A stretch of 64,000 nucleotides of DNA from Pseudokordiimonas caeni. GTDB taxonomy: Bacteria; Pseudomonadota; Alphaproteobacteria; Sphingomonadales; Kordiimonadaceae. The notes under the pieces are model-generated. The model saw only the letters and a program-made list of their open reading frames with translations, was not told where the DNA came from and did not search any database. A program made the translations under genes and the position numbers. Of this stretch, positions 8,515-18,296 are shown in pieces (the stretch's first letter is position 1; every line of letters begins with the position of its first letter). The stretch spans positions 124,001 through 188,000 of the forward strand of contig NZ_JAPPRR010000003.1 of the NCBI RefSeq assembly GCF_026719705.1, in the 5' to 3' direction.

Positions 8515-9789
8515 TTAAACTGTTGTGCCCGCCATCACGGCATCCGAAAGCGCGGAGAGGCGCACTTTCACCAGATCGCCGGGCTCGGCCGGGCGGTCGA
8601 GGACGACGGGGATGAATTGTTCGCTGTGGCCGGTTGCTTTGCCATCGGCATCGGAGCGCTCCACCAGCACCATGGCTTCGCGGCCGACACTTGCGGCGAA
8701 AAGCTCGGCGACCTTTTTCTCGCCAGCCGCACGCAGGCGGGCCGCGCGGTCCTTGCGGATCTGCTTGGGTACCTGATCGGGGATGCGGGCGGCGGGTGTG
8801 CCTTCGCGTTCGGAATAGGGGAAGACATGCAGCCAGGTGAGGTTGCACTCGTCCACAAGCTTCAGCGAATTTTCGAACATCCCTTCGGTCTCGGTCGGGA
8901 AACCGGCGATGATATCGGCGCCGAACACCATATCGGGGCGGTGGGCACGCACGCGGGTCGCGAACTCGATGGCATCTTCGCGCAAGTGCCGGCGTTTCAT
9001 CCGCTTCAGGATCATATTGTCGCCCGCCTGCAGCGACAGATGCAGGTGCGGCATCACGCGGGCGTCGCCGGTGATGGCGTCATACAGTGGCTCGTCGACC
9101 TCGATACTGTCGATCGACGATATCCGCAGGCGGGGCAGGTCCGGTACCAGTTTCAGGATTTTCTGCACAAGCGCGCCGAGGGACGGCGTGCCCGGCAGGT
9201 CCTCGCCGAACGAGGTGATGTCGACGCCCGTCAGCACCACTTCCTTGAAGCCACGATCAGTGAGGCGTTTGATCTGGTCGATCACCTCACCCATAGGAAC
9301 CGAGCGGCTGTTGCCGCGGCCATAGGGGATGATGCAGAAGGTGCAGCGGTGGTTGCAGCCGTTCTGGATCTGCACAAACGCGCGGGCGCGCTCGCCGAAG
9401 CCGTCGATCAGGTGGCCGGCGGTTTCCTTCACCGAGAAGATATCGTTTACCGCCACACGCTCAAGCCCGTTGGTGGCGAGCGAGGCGAAGGACTTGGCCT
9501 CGAGCTTCTCCTGATTGCCGATCACGCTTGTCACTTCTTCCATGCTGGCGAACTGGCCGGGGTCGACCTGCGCCGCGCAGCCGGTGACAACGATTTTGGC
9601 GTCCGGGCGCTCGCGCTTCAGCTTGCGGATCGACTGGCGGGCCTGACGGGTCGCCTCGGCGGTCACCGCGCAGGTATTGATGATGATGATATCCTCAAGG
9701 CCCGCGGCTTCGGCGTGGCGGCGCATCACTTCGCTTTCATAAGCGTTGAGGCGGCAGCCGAAGGTGACGATGTCCACTTTCTCGCTCAC
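8515..9789 (-). CDS. mtaB: tRNA (N6-threonylcarbamoyladenosine(37)-C2)-methylthiotransferase MtaB
   Basis: A 424-residue radical-SAM methylthiotransferase that converts t6A37 to ms2t6A in tRNA. The N-terminal UPF0004 domain starts with the typical TFGCRLNAYES and carries its cluster cysteines (C in TFGC, NTCAV, TGCAAQ). The radical-SAM cluster motif is CNHRCTFC (about residue 145), and a TRAM domain closes the protein. The R-L-N-x-Y-E-S opening favours MtaB over RimO or MiaB. The start is a GTG at 9789 that overlaps the dapF stop, so the two genes are translationally coupled. Confidence 0.94.
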   Translation of the reverse strand: MSEKVDIVTFGCRLNAYESEVMRRHAEAAGLEDIIIINTCAVTAEATRQARQSIRKLKRERPDAKIVVTGCAAQVDPGQFASMEEVTSVIGNQEKLEAKSFASLATNGLERVAVNDIFSVKETAGHLIDGFGERARAFVQIQNGCNHRCTFCIIPYGRGNSRSVPMGEVIDQIKRLTDRGFKEVVLTGVDITSFGEDLPGTPSLGALVQKILKLVPDLPRLRISSIDSIEVDEPLYDAITGDARVMPHLHLSLQAGDNMILKRMKRRHLREDAIEFATRVRAHRPDMVFGADIIAGFPTETEGMFENSLKLVDECNLTWLHVFPYSEREGTPAARIPDQVPKQIRKDRAARLRAAGEKKVAELFAASVGREAMVLVERSDADGKATGHSEQFIPVVLDRPAEPGDLVKVRLSALSDAVMAGTTV

Positions 9790-10607
9790 AGCGCTACCTC
9801 GCCCGCGTAAGTGAGCACGGCGTCGCCGGTCATCTGCACGCTGCCATCGGGCAGCCAGACGACTTCAAGTGTGCCGCCGTCCAGTTCGACGGTCGCATGC
9901 CGGTCAGTGAGACCGCGGCGGAAAGCGGCAACGGTGGCAGCACACGCGGCGGTGCCGCAGGCTTCGGTGATGCCGGCCCCGCGTTCCCAGACGCGCAGGC
10001 GGATATGGCCGTTCTTCACGCTGGCGACCGACACGTTCGTCCGTTCGGGGAACAGGGGATCGGTTTCGATCTGGGGGCCGAGTTCACCAAGCGGCACGGC
10101 ATCGGCGTCCTCCACAAAGAACACCACATGCGGGTTGCCCATGTTCACGGCAACCGGATCATCCAGCATGCCCATCGCATAGGGGATATGCAGCGTGTCG
10201 GCGGCGTGCGCCAGGGGGATTTCCTGCCAGTCCAGCCGCGCAGGGCCCATGTTGACGCTGATCCGTTCGTCCGCACGCACGGCGGACAGCAGCCCCGCTT
10301 TCGTTTCGATCGTCGCCTTGTCGCCGCCATGTTCAGCGATCAGCAGTTTGCCCACGCAGCGCGTGGCATTGCCGCAGGCCGCGACCTCGCTGCCGTCGGC
10401 ATTCCAGATTTCCATGAAGGCGTCTGCCCTGGTGGACGGGCGCAGCACGATCATCTGGTCGAACCCGATGCCACGCCGCCGGCTCGCCAGCCGGCGCACG
10501 AGGCCGGCATCGAAATCGAGCGTGCGACGACGCGCATCGAAAATGACAAAGTCATTGCCGAGGCCATGCATCTTCAGAAAAGGCGTATGTGGCGCGCGTT
10601 CACTCAT
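9786..10607 (-). CDS. dapF: Diaminopimelate epimerase DapF
   Basis: A 273-residue enzyme that interconverts LL- and meso-diaminopimelate for lysine and peptidoglycan synthesis. Both catalytic cysteines are visible, in the motifs ACGNATRCVG and EACGTAAC. The opening F-x-K-M-H-G-L-G-N-D-F is diagnostic. The length is standard. The start is ATG 10607. The stop overlaps the GTG start of mtaB, the common alphaproteobacterial dapF-mtaB arrangement. Confidence 0.97.
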   Translation of the reverse strand: MSERAPHTPFLKMHGLGNDFVIFDARRRTLDFDAGLVRRLASRRRGIGFDQMIVLRPSTRADAFMEIWNADGSEVAACGNATRCVGKLLIAEHGGDKATIETKAGLLSAVRADERISVNMGPARLDWQEIPLAHAADTLHIPYAMGMLDDPVAVNMGNPHVVFFVEDADAVPLGELGPQIETDPLFPERTNVSVASVKNGHIRLRVWERGAGITEACGTAACAATVAAFRRGLTDRHATVELDGGTLEVVWLPDGSVQMTGDAVLTYAGEVAL

Positions 10608-10655
10608 GCGCGTGCTTATAAAGCCGCAGGGGTGAAGAGTCTATTGACAGAATCT

Positions 10656-12122
10656 TCAGGGGAAGATGATTGGCAACAGCCAGAAGCAGAGCCCGGTAAT
10701 GACGAATGTGCCGAGGACATTCATGATCAGCCCCGCCTTCACCATGTCCGGCACATGCAGGTATCCCGTGGTGAAGACCACCGCATTTGGCCCTGTCGCC
10801 ACCGGCAGCATGAAGGCGGATGATCCCGCCAGCGCCACGGGGGCCGCCAGATAAAGGGGATCGATATGTGCGCTCGCCGCCAATGCGGCCATGATCGGCA
10901 CAAGGGCGGCCACGGTTGCGGTGTTGCTGGTCAGTTCCGTCAGGAAGATCACCAACAGTGTCACCGAGAACATGATGAGGATGAGCGGCGCGGCCGTGAT
11001 GCCGCTCATGCTGGTGCCGAGCCATTCGGCAAGGCCGGTCGCCTGCACGGCAGCGGCAAGACTGAGCCCGCCACCGAACAAGAGGATCACCCCCCACGGC
11101 AGGCGCACCGCAGTCGGCCAGTCGAGGAGCATGTTGCCGTCCCGGTTGCCCGACGGCACAAGGAACATGGCAATGGCACCCGCAACCGCCACATGGGTAT
11201 CGTCGACGCCCGACAGGAAGGGCAGGACATCCTTGAAGAAGGGCAGGAAGCTCCAGGCGAAGGCCATGGCACCCATCACGAGGGCAACGCGGCGCTCCGG
11301 TTTCGTCCAGCCGCCGATGGCGGCGCGTTCATCGGCAATGACAGCCGCACCACCCGTTGCTGTTTCGGAATCGAAACGAAAACAGATACGGGTCAGCACG
11401 AACCACGCCAGTGGTACCATGACGGCAACGACGGGAATGGCGAAGGCCATCCACTCAAGGAACTGGATGTCGCGGCCGGTGGCGTCAAGGATGAAGCCTT
11501 TAACAAACAGGTTGGGCGGGGTGCCAATATAGGTGCCAAGGCCGCCGATGGAGGCCGACCAGGCGCAGCCGATCAGCAGTGCGATCAGGAAACGGTGGCC
11601 TTCCACGCGGGGCCCGAGGATGGTTTCCGCCACCGAAATGGCGATGGGCACCACGAGAAGCGCGGTTGCCGTGTTCGAAATCCACATGGAAAGGATCGCG
11701 GAGGTGGCCATGAAGCCACCGATCAGGGCGCCCGGCTTGTCGCCGGCAAGCGAGAGGATGGCGAGCGCGATTCGCCGGTGCAGGTGCCATCGCTGCATCG
11801 CCATCGCCGCGATGAAACCGCCCATCAGAAGGAAGATGACGGGTGCCGCGTAAGGCCCGGTCGCCGCCTTCATCGGCACGACATCGAGCATCGGCAGCAT
11901 CACGATGGGCAACAGACTCGTCACCGGCAGGGGGATCGCTTCGGTCGCCCACCAGGCCGCCATCAATGTGGCGACGGCGACAGTCTTCCATGCGGTGTTG
12001 CTCATCCCCTCGGGCGCATCCATCAGGAGGATCAGCGCAAAGAGAAGCGGCCCGGCCACGAGGCCGATGCGTTGGTAAAGCGGACGGTCGGCTGCGGCGG
12101 CCGGCGCCTGTTGGCTTGTCAT
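10656..12122 (-). CDS. SLC13/DASS-family sodium-coupled anion symporter
   Basis: A 488-residue membrane protein with about 11-12 hydrophobic helices, and the family's S-N-T-A-T (WISNTATALL) and S-x-T-S-N-T-A (TELTSNTATVAAL) motifs, which hold sodium and the carboxylate or sulfate substrate. DASS proteins import dicarboxylates, citrate or sulfate with sodium; the exact substrate is not readable here. The ATG at 12122 is preferred over a start 13 codons upstream because GAGGGGAGA lies about 10 bases before it. The gene ends about 50 bases from dapF on the same strand. It is divergent from the response regulator at 12279. Confidence 0.9.
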   Translation of the reverse strand: MTSQQAPAAAADRPLYQRIGLVAGPLLFALILLMDAPEGMSNTAWKTVAVATLMAAWWATEAIPLPVTSLLPIVMLPMLDVVPMKAATGPYAAPVIFLLMGGFIAAMAMQRWHLHRRIALAILSLAGDKPGALIGGFMATSAILSMWISNTATALLVVPIAISVAETILGPRVEGHRFLIALLIGCAWSASIGGLGTYIGTPPNLFVKGFILDATGRDIQFLEWMAFAIPVVAVMVPLAWFVLTRICFRFDSETATGGAAVIADERAAIGGWTKPERRVALVMGAMAFAWSFLPFFKDVLPFLSGVDDTHVAVAGAIAMFLVPSGNRDGNMLLDWPTAVRLPWGVILLFGGGLSLAAAVQATGLAEWLGTSMSGITAAPLILIMFSVTLLVIFLTELTSNTATVAALVPIMAALAASAHIDPLYLAAPVALAGSSAFMLPVATGPNAVVFTTGYLHVPDMVKAGLIMNVLGTFVITGLCFWLLPIIFP

Positions 12123-12278
12123 CGATGCAAATCTCCCCTCACGGGCCGACACTAGGGGCAAGGGTCGCGCCGATCAAGCCCGCGTGGAAGCAGGGCCGGC
12201 AGAAGCCTGTTGGCGTCAGGCACAGCTTAGGGTAAAGTGCACAGCGGGGGTTGAGTATAGAGTTTAAGGCCAGGCTAT

Positions 12279-12713
12279 ATGGAATCTCTCGAACCAGTCG
12301 AGGTGCCACGCTACCCCGAAGTTGCAAAGCGCTCCTGCAGGGTGCTGGTTGCCGAAGACAACAAGATCAATCAGGCCCTTATCCGCCGTTTCCTTGAACT
12401 TGGGAATTTCGAGGTGAATATGGTGTCGAACGGATTCGACGCCATTGATGCCGTGCGCTTCAGCAAGCAGCCTTTTGATCTCGTGCTGATGGATATCAAG
12501 ATGCCGGGGATGAGCGGGGTCGAGGCCGCCGAGGGCATCCGCTCGATCGAGGGCACACGCGGCAACGTCTGCATCCTCGCCTTCACCGCCAATGTGTCGG
12601 ACGACGACATGGAACAATATCTGAATGTCGGGATCGACGGCGTGATCGGGAAGCCGATCAGCCGCGAGGCGCTTTTCTCCGCCATCGAAAAAGCGATGGA
12701 AAGCAAGGCCTGA
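12279..12713 (+). CDS. Single-domain CheY-like response regulator
   Basis: A 144-residue protein consisting of an about 20-residue leader and one complete receiver domain: acidic pair Glu26/Asp27, phosphoacceptor Asp72 (LMDIKMPGMSG), Thr103 and Lys125 (GKP). There is no output domain. The sequence resembles receivers found at the C-terminus of hybrid kinases (A-E-D-N-x-x-N), suggesting a phosphorelay intermediate. No kinase lies next to it; the nearest kinase-like gene is at 21112. It stands alone between the divergent DASS transporter and ffh. Confidence 0.9.
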   Translation: MESLEPVEVPRYPEVAKRSCRVLVAEDNKINQALIRRFLELGNFEVNMVSNGFDAIDAVRFSKQPFDLVLMDIKMPGMSGVEAAEGIRSIEGTRGNVCILAFTANVSDDDMEQYLNVGIDGVIGKPISREALFSAIEKAMESKA

Positions 12714-12897
12714 CTTGACTCTGCTGCCGTTCTGGCTTACTTCCGGCTCCGCTTCCTGAGAAGCCCATAGACCATCGCGCGCCCGAGGGTGCCCACCAGT
12801 CAGCGAGTTTCGCACACTGGTGCCATTACTGCTTGGTTTGGTCTGTGCCGGTTTTTCGGGTGTTGAAACAAGAGTTTAGTCAAGGATACGCGACCCT

Positions 12898-14265
12898 ATG
12901 TTCGATAGCCTTTCCGAACGGTTGAGCGGAATTTTCGATGGCCTGAAGCGCCGTGGCGCGCTGAAGGAATCGGATGTTTCCGACGCGCTTCGGGAAGTCC
13001 GGGTCGCCCTCCTTGAAGCCGATGTGGCACTGCCCGTCGTCAAGGATTTCGTCAGCCGCGTGAAGGACAAGGCCATTGGCCAGTCGGTCCTGAAATCGGT
13101 GACGCCCGGCCAGCAGGTCATCAAGATCGTCCATGACGAACTTGTCGCCATGCTGGGTGCTGAAGCCAGCGGCATCAACCTTCTCGGTGTGCCGCCTGTC
13201 GTGATCCTGATGGTCGGTCTGCAGGGCTCGGGTAAAACGACGACCACCGCCAAACTCGCCAAACGCCTGACCGAAAAGGAAGGCAAGAAGGTGATGATGG
13301 CGTCCTTGGACGTCCGCCGCCCGGCCGCACAGGAGCAGCTGAAGGTGCTGGGCGAGCAGATCGGCGTGAAGACGTTGCCGATCGTTGCGGGCCAGATGCC
13401 GGTCGATATCACCCGCCGCGCGATGGATGCCGCGCGCCTGCAGGGCTTCGACGTGCTGATGCTGGATACTGCCGGCCGCTTGCACGTGGATGCCGAGCTG
13501 ATGGCCGAGGTGAAGGCCGTTCGCGATGCGTCGCAGCCGCTTGAAACGCTGCTCGTCGCCGACAGCCTGACCGGTCAGGACGCGGTGAATGTGGCCAAGG
13601 CGTTCGACGGCGAGGTCGGCATCACCGGCGTGGCGCTGACCCGTATGGACGGCGACGGCCGTGGCGGTGCTGCGCTTTCGATGCGCGCCGTGACCGGCAA
13701 GCCGATCAAGCTTGCGGGCTTCGGCGAGAAGATGGACGCGCTTGAGGATTTCCATCCCGAGCGCGTGGCAAGCCGTATCCTTGGCATGGGCGACGTGGTC
13801 AGCCTTGTCGAGAAGGCGGCAGCGACGATCGAGAAAGAAGACGCCGAAAAAATGGCCAAGAAAATGGCCAAGGGCGAATTCGATCTGGATGACATGCGCA
13901 CCCAGCTTCGCCAGATGTCGAAGCTTGGCGGCGTTCAGTCGATCCTCGGGATGCTGCCCGGCATGGGCAAGATCAAGCAGGCGATGGCCGGCGCGAGCAT
14001 CGACGACAAGGTATTCCGGCGCCAGGAGGCGATCATCAATTCGATGACGCCGACCGAGCGCAAGAAACCGCAAGTGCTGAATGCTTCGAGGAAGAAGCGG
14101 ATCGCTGCGGGGGCCGGTGTTGAAGTGTCCGAGGTGAACAAGCTCCTCAAGGCACATATGCAGATGGCCAAGATGATGAAGCAGATGTCCAAGATGGGTA
14201 AATCCGGACGGATGCCGATGATGCCGGGGGCGATGCCACCGGGTTTTGACAAGTTTCTCCCCTGA
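12898..14265 (+). CDS. ffh: Signal recognition particle protein Ffh
   Basis: A 455-residue SRP54 homologue. It has the N domain, the GTPase domain with GLQGSGKTTTT (about residue 103), DVRRPAAQEQL, DTAGR and TRMDGDGRGG, and the methionine-rich M domain with a long M-x-x-M-x-K-M tail that binds 4.5S RNA and signal peptides. It works with FtsY (7488-8420). It leads the conserved ffh-rpsP-rimM-trmD-rplS block. The 185-base gap upstream presumably holds its promoter and contains a small dyad CACCAGT/ACTGGTG at 12794-12822. No SRP RNA gene was recognised nearby. Confidence 0.97.
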   Translation: MFDSLSERLSGIFDGLKRRGALKESDVSDALREVRVALLEADVALPVVKDFVSRVKDKAIGQSVLKSVTPGQQVIKIVHDELVAMLGAEASGINLLGVPPVVILMVGLQGSGKTTTTAKLAKRLTEKEGKKVMMASLDVRRPAAQEQLKVLGEQIGVKTLPIVAGQMPVDITRRAMDAARLQGFDVLMLDTAGRLHVDAELMAEVKAVRDASQPLETLLVADSLTGQDAVNVAKAFDGEVGITGVALTRMDGDGRGGAALSMRAVTGKPIKLAGFGEKMDALEDFHPERVASRILGMGDVVSLVEKAAATIEKEDAEKMAKKMAKGEFDLDDMRTQLRQMSKLGGVQSILGMLPGMGKIKQAMAGASIDDKVFRRQEAIINSMTPTERKKPQVLNASRKKRIAAGAGVEVSEVNKLLKAHMQMAKMMKQMSKMGKSGRMPMMPGAMPPGFDKFLP

Positions 14266-14308
14266 TCTCGCGCCACGAGGCCAGGAGAGACCGCTAACCT
14301 AACGACCC

Positions 14309-14339
14309 GCCGTCCATAATTATCAGGAAAAAGGACGGC
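14309..14339 (+). promoter_or_regulatory. Leader stem-loop before rpsP
   Basis: The arms GCCGTCC (14309-14315) and GGACGGC (14333-14339) pair around an AT-rich 17-base loop, 20 bases before the rpsP ATG. It is not followed by a T-run. It could be a leader structure controlling ribosomal-protein translation or an RNA-processing site between ffh and rpsP. The evidence is limited to the dyad. Confidence 0.35.
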
Positions 14340-14359
14340 ACTTTGAAAGGAAGACTAAA

Positions 14360-14806
14360 ATGGCAATTGCAATCCGTCTCGCCCGTGGTGGCGCGAAGAA
14401 GCGTCCTTACTACCGCGTTGTCGTGGCTGACAGCCGTGCCTCGCGCGATGGCAAGTTCATCGAGAAAGTCGGCACCTACAACCCGATGCTCCCGAAAGAC
14501 AGCGACCAGCGCGCCCAGTTCGTGACCGAGCGCATCCAGCACTGGCTGTCGAAAGGCGCCCAGCCGACCGACCGCGTTGCCCGCCTTCTCGAAAAGGCCG
14601 GCGTCATCGAAGCCAAGACCCGCAACAACCCGAACAAGGGCAAGCCGGGCCAGAAAGCTGTCGAGCGCGCTGAAGAGAAAGCCCAGAAGATTGCTGACGC
14701 CGCTGAAGCTGCGGCCGCTGCTGCTGCCGCTCCGGCCGTTGAAGAAGCTGCCGCCGAGGAAGCTCCGGCTGCTGAAGCTGCTGCTGAAGAAGCGACCGAA
14801 GCCTGA
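14360..14806 (+). CDS. rpsP: Small ribosomal subunit protein bS16
   Basis: A 148-residue protein. The first 80 or so residues are a standard bS16 (start A-I[16 protein letters not shown]). The remainder is an Ala/Glu/Pro-rich low-complexity tail about 60 residues long, of a kind seen in alphaproteobacterial S16 proteins. The ATG at 14360 follows GAAAGGAAG. rimM, trmD and rplS follow, the conserved ribosome-maturation operon. Confidence 0.96.
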   Translation: MAIAIRLARGGAKKRPYYRVVVADSRASRDGKFIEKVGTYNPMLPKDSDQRAQFVTERIQHWLSKGAQPTDRVARLLEKAGVIEAKTRNNPNKGKPGQKAVERAEEKAQKIADAAEAAAAAAAAPAVEEAAAEEAPAAEAAAEEATEA

Positions 14807-14833
14807 GGCTTTTTGCGACTTCCGACTGAATAC

Positions 14834-14862
14834 CATCATGCCGGGCCAGCCCCGGCATGATG
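14834..14862. repeat. Short REP-like palindrome between rpsP and rimM
   Basis: Perfect 12-base arms CATCATGCCGGG (14834-14845) and CCCGGCATGATG (14851-14862) enclose a 5-base loop. The core CATGCCGGG/CCCGGCATG matches the arms of the longer elements at 8440-8511 and 44616-44686, so this looks like a half-size member of the same family. In the rpsP-rimM gap it may tune downstream expression, because no T-run follows. Confidence 0.7.
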
Positions 14863-14893
14863 TGTTTGTGGCCCCCTATGGGATCTGATCGCC

Positions 14894-15514
14894 ATGTCCA
14901 ACGGTTCGACCGAACGCCGCAACCAGGGCCTTGAAGAAGGCTGGGTCTGTGTGGGTGCCTTTGGCCCCGCGCACGGTGTGCACGGCGACATCAAGGTCCG
15001 CGCCTTCACCGAAGACCCGACCGACCTTTTCGCCTTCAAGGCCTTGCACCGCGGCGCCAATGGTCCGCTCGTGAAGCTGAAGAAGAAGCGCGACGACAAG
15101 GACGACGGCTTCGTTGTCGCGGTCGAGGGGGTGAAGACCCGCGAAGATGCGATGGCCTTGAAGGGCCGCAAGCTTTTCGTGCCGCGCGAGGCCCTTGATG
15201 ACCTCGCCGACGAAGACGAGTTTTACCTCGCTGACCTCATCGGCCTGACCGCCGAGGATCAGGACGGCACCGAGATCGGCTTCGTACGCGCCGTTGAAAA
15301 CTTTGGCGCCGAAGACCTTGTCGAGATCGTGCTGAAAGCGCCTGTCGAGGGCATCGGTCGCTTCGCGTTCGTGCCCTTCCGCAAGATTTTCGTGCCCGTG
15401 GTGGATATCAGGGGCAGCCGCGTTGTCATCGCCTTTGCCGACTGGGTGGAAGCCATGAAAGAAGGCGGGTTCGCGCCGGAGTCCGAAGAGGGCGAGGACG
15501 GGGACGACGCATGA
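14894..15514 (+). CDS. rimM: Ribosome maturation factor RimM
   Basis: A 206-residue 16S processing factor that helps 30S head assembly together with S19. It has the RimM N-terminal barrel (V-G[14 protein letters not shown]) followed by a PRC barrel ([10 protein letters not shown]). The protein ends in an acidic tail, making it somewhat longer than the usual 170-180 residues. The stop overlaps the trmD ATG by four bases (ATGA). Confidence 0.95.
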   Translation: MSNGSTERRNQGLEEGWVCVGAFGPAHGVHGDIKVRAFTEDPTDLFAFKALHRGANGPLVKLKKKRDDKDDGFVVAVEGVKTREDAMALKGRKLFVPREALDDLADEDEFYLADLIGLTAEDQDGTEIGFVRAVENFGAEDLVEIVLKAPVEGIGRFAFVPFRKIFVPVVDIRGSRVVIAFADWVEAMKEGGFAPESEEGEDGDDA

Positions 15515-16230
15515 ATCCGATGTTCACGGCGCAGGCTTTGACCCTCTACCCGGAAATGTTTCCGGGAACCCTTGGCCAGTCCCTTGCAGGCAAGGGTCTG
15601 GATGAGGGTAAATGGGCGCTGAAAACGCTGGACATCCGGGATTTTTCGAGCGATAAGCACCGCTCCGTGGACGACACCCCAGCCGGGGGCGGCCCCGGTA
15701 TGGTGCTCCGCGCCGATATTCTGGGCATGGCGATCGATGCGGCCCGGGCTGAAGCAGCGCCTGAATGGCCGCTCCTTTATCTCAGCCCTCGCGGCCGCCG
15801 CTTCGACCAGAATGAGGCGGTGCGCTGGAAGGATGCCGGCGGGGTGACGCTGATCTGCGGTCGCTTCGAAGGGGTCGACCAGCGCGTGCTGGATGCCCGT
15901 GGCGTGGAAGAAATCAGCCTTGGCGATTTCATCCTCTCGGGCGGTGAGCCGGCGGCGATTGCCATGCTGGATGCGGTGGTGCGGTTGCTGCCCGGCGTGA
16001 TGGGTGCAGCCGAAACGCTGCATGAAGAAAGTTTCGAGTGCGGGCTCCTTGAGTATCCGCACTATACCAGACCGGTGGTCTGGGAAGGCCGGGAAATCCC
16101 GGAGGTGCTCACCAGTGGGCACCACAAGAGAATCGCCGAGTGGCGGCGACAACAAAGTGAAGAGCTCACCCGGTTACGCCGGCCCGATTTGTGGTCGACC
16201 TATGTCCGGGACAAGAAACAAAAGGACTGA
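15511..16230 (+). CDS. trmD: tRNA (guanine(37)-N1)-methyltransferase TrmD
   Basis: A 239-residue SPOUT methyltransferase that makes m1G37 in tRNA. Recognisable motifs are L-Y-P-E-M-F-P-G near the start, the flexible D-D-x-P-x-G-G-G-P-G-M segment, and the trefoil-knot S-A-M site ([11 protein letters not shown] and [11 protein letters not shown]). ATG 15511 overlaps the rimM stop; a second ATG three codons later is possible. rplS follows after 5 bases. Confidence 0.96.
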   Translation: MNPMFTAQALTLYPEMFPGTLGQSLAGKGLDEGKWALKTLDIRDFSSDKHRSVDDTPAGGGPGMVLRADILGMAIDAARAEAAPEWPLLYLSPRGRRFDQNEAVRWKDAGGVTLICGRFEGVDQRVLDARGVEEISLGDFILSGGEPAAIAMLDAVVRLLPGVMGAAETLHEESFECGLLEYPHYTRPVVWEGREIPEVLTSGHHKRIAEWRRQQSEELTRLRRPDLWSTYVRDKKQKD

Positions 16231-16235
16231 ATAAG

Positions 16236-16604
16236 ATGAATATCATTCAAAAACTCGAGCAAGAACAAATCGCCAAGCTCACCGATGGCAAGACCATTCC
16301 GGACTTCCAGGCTGGTGACACCGTGCGCGTCGACGTGAAAGTGGTCGAGGGTACCCGCGAGCGTATCCAGGCTTACGAAGGCGTCGTGATCGCCCGTTCG
16401 AACAAAGGCATCTCGTCGAACTTCACCGTTCGCAAGATTTCCTATGGCGAAGGCGTTGAGCGCGTGTTCCCGCTTTATGGCCCGACCGTTGCCGGTATCA
16501 CCGTTGTCCGTCGCGGTAAAGTGCGCCGTGCCAAGCTTTACTACCTCCGTAACCTTCGTGGTAAGGCGGCTCGTATTACCGAGAAGCGCGACTATACGAA
16601 GTAA
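16236..16604 (+). CDS. rplS: Large ribosomal subunit protein bL19
   Basis: A 122-residue bL19 with the family features (I-P-x-F-x-x-G-D-T-V-R-V near the start and K-L-Y-Y-L-R near the end). The ATG at 16236 is chosen because it gives the normal N-terminus, [10 protein letters not shown]. The frame is open 15 codons further back, but that stretch overlaps trmD and lacks homology features. A strong intrinsic terminator at 16648-16678 closes the operon. Confidence 0.97.
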   Translation: MNIIQKLEQEQIAKLTDGKTIPDFQAGDTVRVDVKVVEGTRERIQAYEGVVIARSNKGISSNFTVRKISYGEGVERVFPLYGPTVAGITVVRRGKVRRAKLYYLRNLRGKAARITEKRDYTK

Positions 16605-16647
16605 CGCGAGGGGCCGGGGCGCCCCCGGTTTCCAAGGCAAGAACTGC

Positions 16648-16678
16648 AAAGGCCGCCCCACCGGGCGGCCTTTTTGTT
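16648..16678 (+). terminator. Rho-independent terminator after rplS
   Basis: The GC-rich stem GGCCGCCC (16651-16658)/GGGCGGCC (16663-16670) with a 4-base loop is preceded by AAA and followed by TTTTTGTTT, a textbook intrinsic terminator. It lies 45 bases after the rplS stop and ends the ffh/rpsP-rimM-trmD-rplS run. Confidence 0.93.
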
Positions 16679-16680
16679 TG

Positions 16681-16720
16681 GATTGTTGGATATGGAAACT
16701 TTCCATAAATTTCAACAATC
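16681..16720. promoter_or_regulatory. Nested dyad upstream of leuC, candidate operator
   Basis: A 17-base palindrome TATGGAAAcTTTCCATA (16691-16707) is enclosed by a second inverted repeat, GATTGTTG (16681-16688) and CAACAATC (16713-16720). The segment is AT-rich compared with its surroundings and lies about 160 bases before the leuC start, just after the rplS terminator. It could be a regulator binding site for leuCDB. No leucine-rich leader peptide was found that would suggest attenuation. The function is inferred. Confidence 0.5.
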
Positions 16721-16878
16721 AGCGTTCCGGCGATTTTTTGTTGCGCTTGTTTGCCGGGGCGGATATGAAGCCGGGGCGGGCCTTCAGGGGCCTGATCCCT
16801 TTCAATAGGCGAGAGCCAGCCGGACACCTTTACAAGGGTGCCTGAACGGGGCCGACAACTGTTTGAGGAAGATAGAAG

Positions 16879-18279
16879 ATGGCGACGACGCTGTATGACA
16901 AGATCTGGGACCTGCACCGTGTTGAAGACCGGGGCGAGGGCGTCGCACTTCTATATATCGACCGCCACCTAGTGCATGAAGTGACAAGCCCGCAGGCATT
17001 CGATGGCCTGCGCGCGGCCGGCCGCGGCGTTCATAGTGTGAGCAGCATCCTTGCCGTACCCGATCATAACGTGCCGACGAAAGACCGCGACAGGCCGAAC
17101 CCGGACGATATGTCTGCCGCCCAGCTTGCCGCTTTGGATGCGAACGCCAAAGAGTTTGGCCTCAATTATATCCCCATGGATGATCGCCGGCAGGGCATCG
17201 TCCATGTGATCGGGCCGGAGCAGGGCTTCACGCTGCCGGGCGTCACGCTCGTTTGCGGCGACAGCCACACCTCCACGCATGGTGCTTTCGGCGCGCTCGC
17301 CTTCGGTATCGGCACAAGCGAGGTGGAGCATGTGCTGGCCACGCAAACGCTGCTCCTCAAAAAAGCTGCCAACATGCGCGTCACGGTGACGGGCGAGCTG
17401 CCTGAAGGTTGCACGGCCAAGGATGTGGCGCTTGCCATCATCGGCAAAATCGGCACCAACGGCGGCACGGGCCATGTGATCGAATATGCAGGCCCGGTGA
17501 TCGAGGCGCTTTCCATGGAAGGCCGGATGACCGTTTGCAATATGGCGATCGAGGCCGGTGCGCGCGCAGGTCTCGTGGCGCCCGATGACAAGACGTTCGA
17601 GTATCTGGAAGGCCGCCCCATGTCGCCCAAAGGCGAAGCGTGGGACAAGGCCGTTGCTTTCTGGCGCGGGCTGAAATCGGACGCGGGCGCCGTGTTCGAC
17701 CGTGAAGTGACGGTCGATGGCTCCGAAATCGTGCCGCTTGTCACCTGGGGCACGAGCCCCGAGGACGTGGTGCCGGTGACGGGCGCTGTGCCCACACTCG
17801 CGAGCTTCGAAGACGAGAACAAGCGCGACGCGGCTGAAAAGGCACTCGCATACATGGGCCTCAGCGAAGGCCAGCCCATGACCGACGTGAAGGTGGACCG
17901 CGTGTTCATCGGCTCCTGCACCAACAGCCGGATCGAGGATCTGCGCGCCGCCGCTGCCGTCATCAAGGGCCGCAAGCTCGCGGGCCATGTGATCGAGGCG
18001 ATCGTGGTGCCGGGTTCGGGCCTTGTGAAGGAACAGGCCGAGGCCGAGGGCCTTGACCGTGTGTTCACCGACGCCGGCTTCCAGTGGCGCGATCCGGGCT
18101 GCAGCATGTGTCTTGGCATGAACCCCGACAAGGCCGGGCCGGGCGAGCGGGTGGCTTCCACCTCGAACCGCAACTTTGTGGGCCGTCAGGGGCCGGGTGC
18201 GCGCACGCATCTTGTCAGCCCCGCGATGGCGGCGGCGGCAGGCATTGCCGGCCACTTTGTCGACGTCCGCAAGTTTTAA
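16879..18279 (+). CDS. leuC: 3-isopropylmalate dehydratase large subunit
   Basis: A 466-residue aconitase-family subunit that, with LeuD, isomerises 2- to 3-isopropylmalate in leucine synthesis. The 4Fe-4S ligands are visible in G-S-C-T-N-S-R and C-S-M-C-L-G-M-N. Substrate-site segments such as [13 protein letters not shown] and the [10 protein letters not shown] tail are intact, and the length is standard. GAGGAAG precedes the ATG. It leads the leuC-leuD-leuB operon. Confidence 0.97.
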   Translation: MATTLYDKIWDLHRVEDRGEGVALLYIDRHLVHEVTSPQAFDGLRAAGRGVHSVSSILAVPDHNVPTKDRDRPNPDDMSAAQLAALDANAKEFGLNYIPMDDRRQGIVHVIGPEQGFTLPGVTLVCGDSHTSTHGAFGALAFGIGTSEVEHVLATQTLLLKKAANMRVTVTGELPEGCTAKDVALAIIGKIGTNGGTGHVIEYAGPVIEALSMEGRMTVCNMAIEAGARAGLVAPDDKTFEYLEGRPMSPKGEAWDKAVAFWRGLKSDAGAVFDREVTVDGSEIVPLVTWGTSPEDVVPVTGAVPTLASFEDENKRDAAEKALAYMGLSEGQPMTDVKVDRVFIGSCTNSRIEDLRAAAAVIKGRKLAGHVIEAIVVPGSGLVKEQAEAEGLDRVFTDAGFQWRDPGCSMCLGMNPDKAGPGERVASTSNRNFVGRQGPGARTHLVSPAMAAAAGIAGHFVDVRKF

Positions 18280-18296
18280 GGGAAGGGAGAAGATTC

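Noticed and set aside
12714-12897. Possible SRP RNA or other small RNA before ffh
   Set aside because: The conserved GGUCAGG...GGAAGCAGCC loop of 4.5S RNA was not found on either strand, only a 7-base dyad. No RNA gene is claimed.
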